A stretch of 64,000 nucleotides of DNA from Candidatus Phosphoribacter baldrii (lineage in GTDB: Bacteria; Actinomycetota; Actinomycetes; Actinomycetales; Dermatophilaceae), in assembly GCA_016704565.1 (NCBI GenBank), contig JADIZV010000002.1, positions 372,001-436,000 on the forward strand, in the 5' to 3' direction. The position numbers were made by a program, and so were the translations under genes. This document shows positions 59,932 to 64,000 of this stretch, piece by piece. Within the stretch, counting starts at the first letter, position 1, and every line of letters starts with the position of its first letter. A model generated the notes under the pieces. The model worked only from the letters and a program-made list of their open reading frames with translations, made no database searches and was not told where the DNA came from.

Positions 59932-60762
59932 CGGGCTGATCCCTGGGCGACCCGGGCGGGGGTGGCGGCTGATCGGTTGTCGCCTGCGGCCGGTGGGACG
60001 AGCCGCTGACCGGGCACGATGACCGCGGGGTCCGGACCGATGACGTGCCGGTTGACGGCATACCACCGGGGCCAGGCGGCGGCGATCTGGGCAGGCGTGG
60101 CGCCGGGACCGAGTCGCGCGGCAGCGATGTCCCACAGCGTGTCGCCCCTTCGCACGACGTGTGGCTCGCCGGCTTCGGGCAGATGGCGGGGCGCGTGTGC
60201 CAGTGCGCCGATCTCGGTGGGGGTCGGCGCGGGGGCGCTGGGCGCGATGGGGACGAACCCGGGATCCGGTGTGGCCACGCCCATTGGTGGGTGCGTCGCC
60301 AAGGGCGGCCGGGTCCGGAAGTGGACGGAAGGCCGGGTCGGGTGCCTGGGTGATGACAGTGACCCCGGTATGCCGTGTCGCCGAAGACTCTTGCTGTGCC
60401 GCTGCGATAGCGGGGGAGGCTCCTGCGACGAGGGCCGTGCCGATCGCCACGGTGACGATGCGACGCAGGACAGCGGGCGCGATGCGATCGGACAACCGGG
60501 AACAGAACCAGCCGATGGTCCCCGGTAGCTCACCGAGCGCGGAGGCCACGGTGGCCAGCCCGAGCCAGGCGGTCACCAGGGCGCCGAGGACGGCGACGAT
60601 GAGCAACAGCACGTCCGCTGGATCGGCTGCAATGAGGGGACTGCTCAGGGCCCAGCTGCTGCGGGCGATGGCGATGAAGACCGCCAGAGCCCCCGCCCAT
60701 CCCGCGGCACCGATCAGAGCAACCGCTAGCGCTCGGCCGGTCCGCCGTGGAATCTGCGTCAT
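59928..60762 (-). pseudogene. LysM-domain membrane protein interrupted by a frameshift
   Basis: The N-terminal part starts at ATG 60762 with AGGGGT upstream. It reads three hydrophobic helices (for example ALAVALIGAAGWAGALAVF and DVLLLIVAVLGALVTAWLG) up to AFRPLPDPAALGDAP near 60285. The LysM domain (HVVRRGDTLWDIAAARLG, then WPRWYAVNRHVIGPDPAVIV and PGQRLVPP) lies in the +1 frame and ends at 59928. The total, 835 bp, is one base more than a whole number of codons, so a single extra base around 60250-60320 would explain it. It could be a real mutation, a sequencing error, or two genes, since an ATG at 60284 could start a separate 118-residue LysM protein. LysM binds peptidoglycan. Confidence 0.65.
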
Positions 60763-60875
60763 ATTGACCCCTAAGTCACGTGGATGACGGTGTTTGCTTA
60801 TGTTTGCCTGTGTTCAATGCGTTTGTCAAGCGTTCGCTGAACGCTCTGAGCAGGGTTCAATGGGATGATCTGGAC

Positions 60876-61424
60876 GTGCGATGGGAGCGGTTGTTCGACG
60901 ATCTGGAGGCCCAGCTGGCCGCTGAGGCCGGCCTTGAACTCACCGCAGAGGTTGCCGACCGCACGAGACGCGAGCGTGCTCTGCTGGGTTTGCAGGACCG
61001 ACTCGCGGGGATGCGCAACGCACGCGCCATCTCCGTCGACGTGGCCGGGCTGGGGAGCGTGCGCGCAAGGGTGACTGACGTCGGCGCTGACTGGGTCCTG
61101 TTGGAGCCTTCGCCGGATCGAGCGCTTCTCGTGCCGTTCCACGCGATCCGTTCGATGACGGGCCTCGCGGGCCGGGTCGCCCCCATGAGTGCGGTTGCCA
61201 AAGCCTTCACGATCGGCGCCGCCCTGCGAGCGATCAGCCGAGATCGAGCGGTGGTGGTCGTCGTCGACCGAGACGGTGTGCGGCGCTCGGGAACGTTCGA
61301 CGGCGTGGGTCAGGATGCCGTCGACCTCGCCGAGCACCCCACCGATCTGCCGCGTCGTCCGGAACATGTCGTTGAGGTGCGGACCATCCCGTTCCTGGGC
61401 CTTGCGGCGGTGCAACGCGTCTAG
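60876..61424 (+). CDS. Conserved actinobacterial protein of unknown function
   Basis: 182 residues from GTG 60876 (RWERLFDDLEAQLAAEAG). A longer frame from 60780 adds Cys/Phe-rich sequence with no support. An N-terminal helix of about 50 residues (ELTAEVADRTRRERALLGLQ) is followed by beta-rich sequence with VTDVGADWVLLEPSPDRALLVPFHAI and VVVVVDRDGVRRSGTFDGVGQDAVDLAEH, which looks like two small Sm/SH3-like barrels. I have seen such proteins near secA in actinobacteria but know no function. It is divergent from the LysM gene. Confidence 0.72.
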   Translation: MRWERLFDDLEAQLAAEAGLELTAEVADRTRRERALLGLQDRLAGMRNARAISVDVAGLGSVRARVTDVGADWVLLEPSPDRALLVPFHAIRSMTGLAGRVAPMSAVAKAFTIGAALRAISRDRAVVVVVDRDGVRRSGTFDGVGQDAVDLAEHPTDLPRRPEHVVEVRTIPFLGLAAVQRV

Positions 61425-61457
61425 CGTGGTGCGCCAGTCTCGGCGCGTCAGGCCCGG

Positions 61458-61709
61458 TCAGGCCCGGTCGGCCTCGTCGCCCTCGTCGTCTGCGCCGCCC
61501 CCAAGGGGGTGGGTGAGGACGAACTCGCGGGTCGCGGCATACATCCGCTGGATGTAGGTCTCGAGTTGTTCGCTCTCCACGCGCCACTGCCCCCGGCCCC
61601 CGACCTTGATGGCCGGAAGGTCACCCGACCGAACCAGTGCATAAGCCTGGGCCGAAGAGATGTTGAGGATCTCGGCGACGTCGGCGAGCTGCAGGAAGCG
61701 CGGCGGCAT
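61458..61709 (-). CDS. Small helix-turn-helix DNA-binding protein (excisionase/BldC-like)
   Basis: 83 residues. RFLQLADVAEILNISSAQAYALVRSGDLPAIKVGGRGQWRV is a MerR-type/excisionase-family winged helix, then an acidic tail. ATG 61709 is chosen over GTG 61715. TAGACT (complement of 61716-61721) is exactly 6 nt before the ATG, a leaderless layout with no Shine-Dalgarno. There is no phage or integrase gene nearby, so a housekeeping regulator such as a BldC relative is more likely than an excisionase. Confidence 0.8.
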   Translation of the reverse strand: MPPRFLQLADVAEILNISSAQAYALVRSGDLPAIKVGGRGQWRVESEQLETYIQRMYAATREFVLTHPLGGGADDEGDEADRA

Positions 61710-61827
61710 GGGCACAGTCTAGGCGGGCCCACCGAGCGCCGCAGGTTTCATCCACAGGTGCTCGTGGGTTATCCACAAGGAGAAAGCGGCGGTGGAACGA
61801 GGCGTGACAAATCAGCACAATGGGCCT

Positions 61828-62514
61828 GTGAGCACTCTCGGGGGACAAATCGGACTGCCGCCCAGCGGGCGGGCGACGCGGCTGCAACCACCGTCGTGGC
61901 GCAACCATCGGCTCATGATCGGCATCGCGCTGGTCTTGCTGGCCACGGCTGCGGGGGCGAAAGTCATCGCGAGCGCGGACGACCGGGTGCCTCGGTATGC
62001 CGCGGCGACCACGCTCAAACCCGGCGATCGGATCGATGCCACCACCGTGATGCGGGTCGAGGTGCTTCTGGACGACGCGGTCGCTGCCTACCTGTCCGCG
62101 CAGACTCCACTTCCGGCCGACGCGTTCGCTGTGCGCGAGGTCCGCGCCGGTGAGCTGGTCCCGTTTTCAGCTGTGGGCACGAGCGCTCAAGTGGGCGTTC
62201 AACCGGTCACCGTGCGCGTGGACCGCGATTCCGTGGCCGGCCTGGTGGCCGGGTCGGTCGTGGACGTGTGGGTGAGCCCCCGCGACCCAGCCTCGAACCA
62301 GGAGCGATACCTTCCAGCGGCGCTGGGCCTGCAGGCTGTCACTGTCGCCTGGATCCCGACAGACCAGAGCGCTTTCGGTGTCTCGGCCAGCTCCTCGGCC
62401 GTCGCATTGCTGGTGGCCGCCGCCGACGTGCAGAAGCTCATCGCCGCGCAAGACGCCCGGTCGCGGCTGACTCTCGTCCCGGTGCCTGGCTCGCTGCACG
62501 GGCGCGCCCCGTGA
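61828..62514 (+). CDS. SAF-domain membrane protein (RcpC/CpaB- or FlgA-like)
   Basis: 228 residues from GTG 61828. One TM helix (about 30-50, LMIGIALVLLATAAGAKVIA) is followed by a SAF domain (RYAAATTLKPGDRIDATTVMRVEVL) and a beta-rich region. It resembles CpaB/RcpC, but the Tad operon at 37-45 kb already has one. It is coupled by GTGA to a MinD-like gene, so this is a second cpaB/cpaE-like pair without pilins or a secretion ATPase nearby. Confidence 0.75.
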   Translation: MSTLGGQIGLPPSGRATRLQPPSWRNHRLMIGIALVLLATAAGAKVIASADDRVPRYAAATTLKPGDRIDATTVMRVEVLLDDAVAAYLSAQTPLPADAFAVREVRAGELVPFSAVGTSAQVGVQPVTVRVDRDSVAGLVAGSVVDVWVSPRDPASNQERYLPAALGLQAVTVAWIPTDQSAFGVSASSSAVALLVAAADVQKLIAAQDARSRLTLVPVPGSLHGRAP

Positions 62515-63905
62515 CCTCCCCGGTCCCAGCTGTGCTCACCGCGGTTGCGGCGCGGTGGGACGGCCCGGTCGCGGCGGCCGTGGATGCCTCGCCGGAACTC
62601 ACCATCGCCCGCCGCTGCGCCGATCTGGCGGACCTGCTCGCGACCGCCGCCTCGGGCACCGGGCGGGTGGCGGTGGTGTCCGGCCAACTGCGCGGGCTCA
62701 CCCTCTCAAGTGTGGCAACCCTGCGTGAGTCCGGCGTCGAGGTTGTCGGGCTGGCCGACCCCGACGACGACCAGGACGAGCGGCGTCTCTGGCAGCTCGG
62801 CGTCCACTCAGTCGTTCTCGCCGACGCCGCCTCCGACGTGTTGGTGGCAGCCCTGCTCGCCGCCGCCAGTCACGGATCGCTCAGCGGGGCGGATTCGCGG
62901 TCGCTGACGGGTGCGTCGCTGGGTTGGGTTCCCCAGCTGTTTGCTGAGGGAGCGACCCCTCATGCCGCCGAGCCGACCCGCGAGAGCGCGTCGGCAGTGC
63001 CCGGGCGCGAGGTCCCCGGACGAGTCATCGTGGTCTGGGGCCCCAACGGGGCGCCGGGCCGGACGGCCGTGGCCGTCAACCTGGCCGTCGAGCTCGCGAT
63101 GCTCGACCGGCACGTCGTGCTGGTCGACGCGGACACCTATGGCGGCTGCGTGGCCCAGACGTTGGCGCTGCTCGATGAGGCGCCGGGCGTGGCGGCCGCG
63201 GCTCGGTCGGCCGATCAAGGTGCCCTCGATGTGGCCCTCCTGTCGCGCCTCCTGCTGGAGGTCCGTCCCGGGCTGCGCGTCCTCACGGGGATTCCCAAGG
63301 CCGACCGCTGGCCAGAGGTCCGCGGCGCCGCGCTGGAACGGGTTCTGCAGGTATGCCGTGCGGTTGCCGACGACGTCGTTGTGGACGTCGGCTTCTCCTT
63401 GGAGGACGACGAGGAGTTGAGCTACGACACCCAGGCTCCCCGCCGCAACCAAGCGACCCTCACCGCCTTGCAGTCGGCGGACGCAGCAGTCGTCGTCGGT
63501 GGTTGTGACCCGATCTCGTTGCAGCGCCTGGTGCGCGGCCTGCAGGAGCTGGGGACGGTTCGAGCACCTGAGCCGATGGTGGTCGTCAACCGGCTGCGAT
63601 CCGGCCCGATCGGGTCCCCGCCAGCCCGGCTCGTGGCCGACGCGCTCGCTCGATTCGCTGGGGTCACCGATCTGCACACCGTGCCCGACGATCCGGCGGC
63701 CTTCGACGCTGCCATGCTCGCCGGACGAGCACTCGCTGAGGTGGCCCCCCACTCTCCGGCGCGCCGGTCGATCGCACAACTGGCTGTTCGGCTCGACCAA
63801 CTCGCCCCGATCGAGGGGTCGTTGCGCCGGACCGGAGCGGCCCGGCCGGGCGCCGGAGGAGGGGGACGGCGGCATACCCGGCGATGGGGCCGGACCCGCG
63901 GCTGA
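62511..63905 (+). CDS. CpaE/MinD-like ATPase with altered P-loop
   Basis: 464 residues from GTG 62511. An N-terminal receiver-like region (about 1-140) is followed by a MinD-type domain: VIVVWGPNGAPGRTAVAVNLAVELA, HVVLVDADTYGGCVAQTL, and VVDVGFSLEDDEELSYDTQ. The loop reads GPNGAPGRT where KGGVGKT is usual. The deviant lysine is missing and the main P-loop Lys is Arg, so ATP hydrolysis may be impaired. The C-terminus is Gly/Arg-rich and includes an octamer (63870). Confidence 0.78.
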   Translation: MTSPVPAVLTAVAARWDGPVAAAVDASPELTIARRCADLADLLATAASGTGRVAVVSGQLRGLTLSSVATLRESGVEVVGLADPDDDQDERRLWQLGVHSVVLADAASDVLVAALLAAASHGSLSGADSRSLTGASLGWVPQLFAEGATPHAAEPTRESASAVPGREVPGRVIVVWGPNGAPGRTAVAVNLAVELAMLDRHVVLVDADTYGGCVAQTLALLDEAPGVAAAARSADQGALDVALLSRLLLEVRPGLRVLTGIPKADRWPEVRGAALERVLQVCRAVADDVVVDVGFSLEDDEELSYDTQAPRRNQATLTALQSADAAVVVGGCDPISLQRLVRGLQELGTVRAPEPMVVVNRLRSGPIGSPPARLVADALARFAGVTDLHTVPDDPAAFDAAMLAGRALAEVAPHSPARRSIAQLAVRLDQLAPIEGSLRRTGAARPGAGGGGRRHTRRWGRTRG

Positions 63906-63957
63906 GGCGACCTGCGAGGGCACTGGAGCACGGCTGCAGATCTGACAGGATGGTGAG

Positions 63958-64000
63958 GTGGCTGACCGCTTGACCTCCCTGGACACCTCGTTCCTCTATA
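63958..64000 (+). CDS. Wax ester synthase/diacylglycerol acyltransferase, N-terminal fragment
   Basis: Only 14 residues are in the window: GTG, then ADRLTSLDTSFLY, the typical start of bacterial WS/DGAT proteins (MADRLSxLDTSFLY). Such enzymes make triacylglycerols or wax esters for storage. A CAGGAT box 6 nt before the GTG suggests a leaderless transcript. The rest of the gene lies outside. Confidence 0.75.
   Translation, partial: MADRLTSLDTSFLY

Noticed and set aside
60780..60875. Longer N-terminus for the unknown gene at 60876
   Set aside because: The extra residues are Cys/Phe-rich and unlike the family start. GTG 60876 gives the expected RWERLF beginning.

Overview
This window is high-GC actinobacterial DNA. 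The organism is most likely a member of the Micrococcales, and Intrasporangiaceae-like is my best guess. Four things point there: the ahcY-mtrA-mtrB-lpqB / comF / hpf / secA backbone, the F420 genes cofD-cofE, a WhiB gene, and many leaderless start codons. No database search was possible, so the family level is inference.

Layout. 1-10 kb: the end of a CoA-transferase gene, a TIGR03089-type gene, a DNA glycosylase, an intergenic minisatellite with a 38-G homopolymer, cofE-cofD, whiB, a giant membrane glycosyltransferase and a DUF5719-type partner. 10-14 kb: a metallopeptidase-like gene, a DUF3499-type gene, a phosphomannomutase fused to a Trm112-like domain, and a SIS-domain isomerase. 14-22.6 kb: two divergent metabolic operons. 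One encodes a pyruvate:ferredoxin oxidoreductase (gamma, alpha, beta) plus a GltD-like FAD/Fe-S subunit. The other encodes methylmalonyl-CoA carboxytransferase (5S, 12S, a small coiled-coil protein, 1.3S). Together they suggest fermentative or anaerobic carbon metabolism that links pyruvate, acetyl-CoA, oxaloacetate and propionyl-CoA. 22.9-29.8 kb: a single secreted protein of 2270 residues, a multicopper oxidase followed by about eleven fibronectin-III-like repeats.

30-49.5 kb: ahcY, mtrA-mtrB-lpqB, then a complete-looking Tad/Flp pilus operon (two pilins, TadE, a TadG-like protein, RcpC/CpaB, TadZ, TadA, a VWA-TadB fusion, TadC and a tiny membrane protein) but no prepilin peptidase. This is followed by a two-component pair whose kinase domain looks degenerate, then comF and hpf. 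49.6-64 kb: a response regulator, an AlkZ/YcaQ-like gene, an MFS transporter, a triple GNAT protein, a class-A-beta-lactamase-like hydrolase, secA, an Rv3235-like gene, a frame-disrupted LysM gene, a small HTH gene, a second RcpC/TadZ-like pair, and the start of a WS/DGAT gene.

The most striking signal is not a gene. The octamer GTATGCCG (complement CGGCATAC) occurs about 95 times by hand count on the two strands, where base composition alone predicts about two. It lies in every reading frame, forces rare codons such as ATA, builds the stems of terminator-like hairpins, overlaps start codons, and is absent from some multi-kilobase stretches. It behaves like a DNA-level signal of the kind seen in DNA uptake sequences or HIP1. 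Its function is unknown to me.
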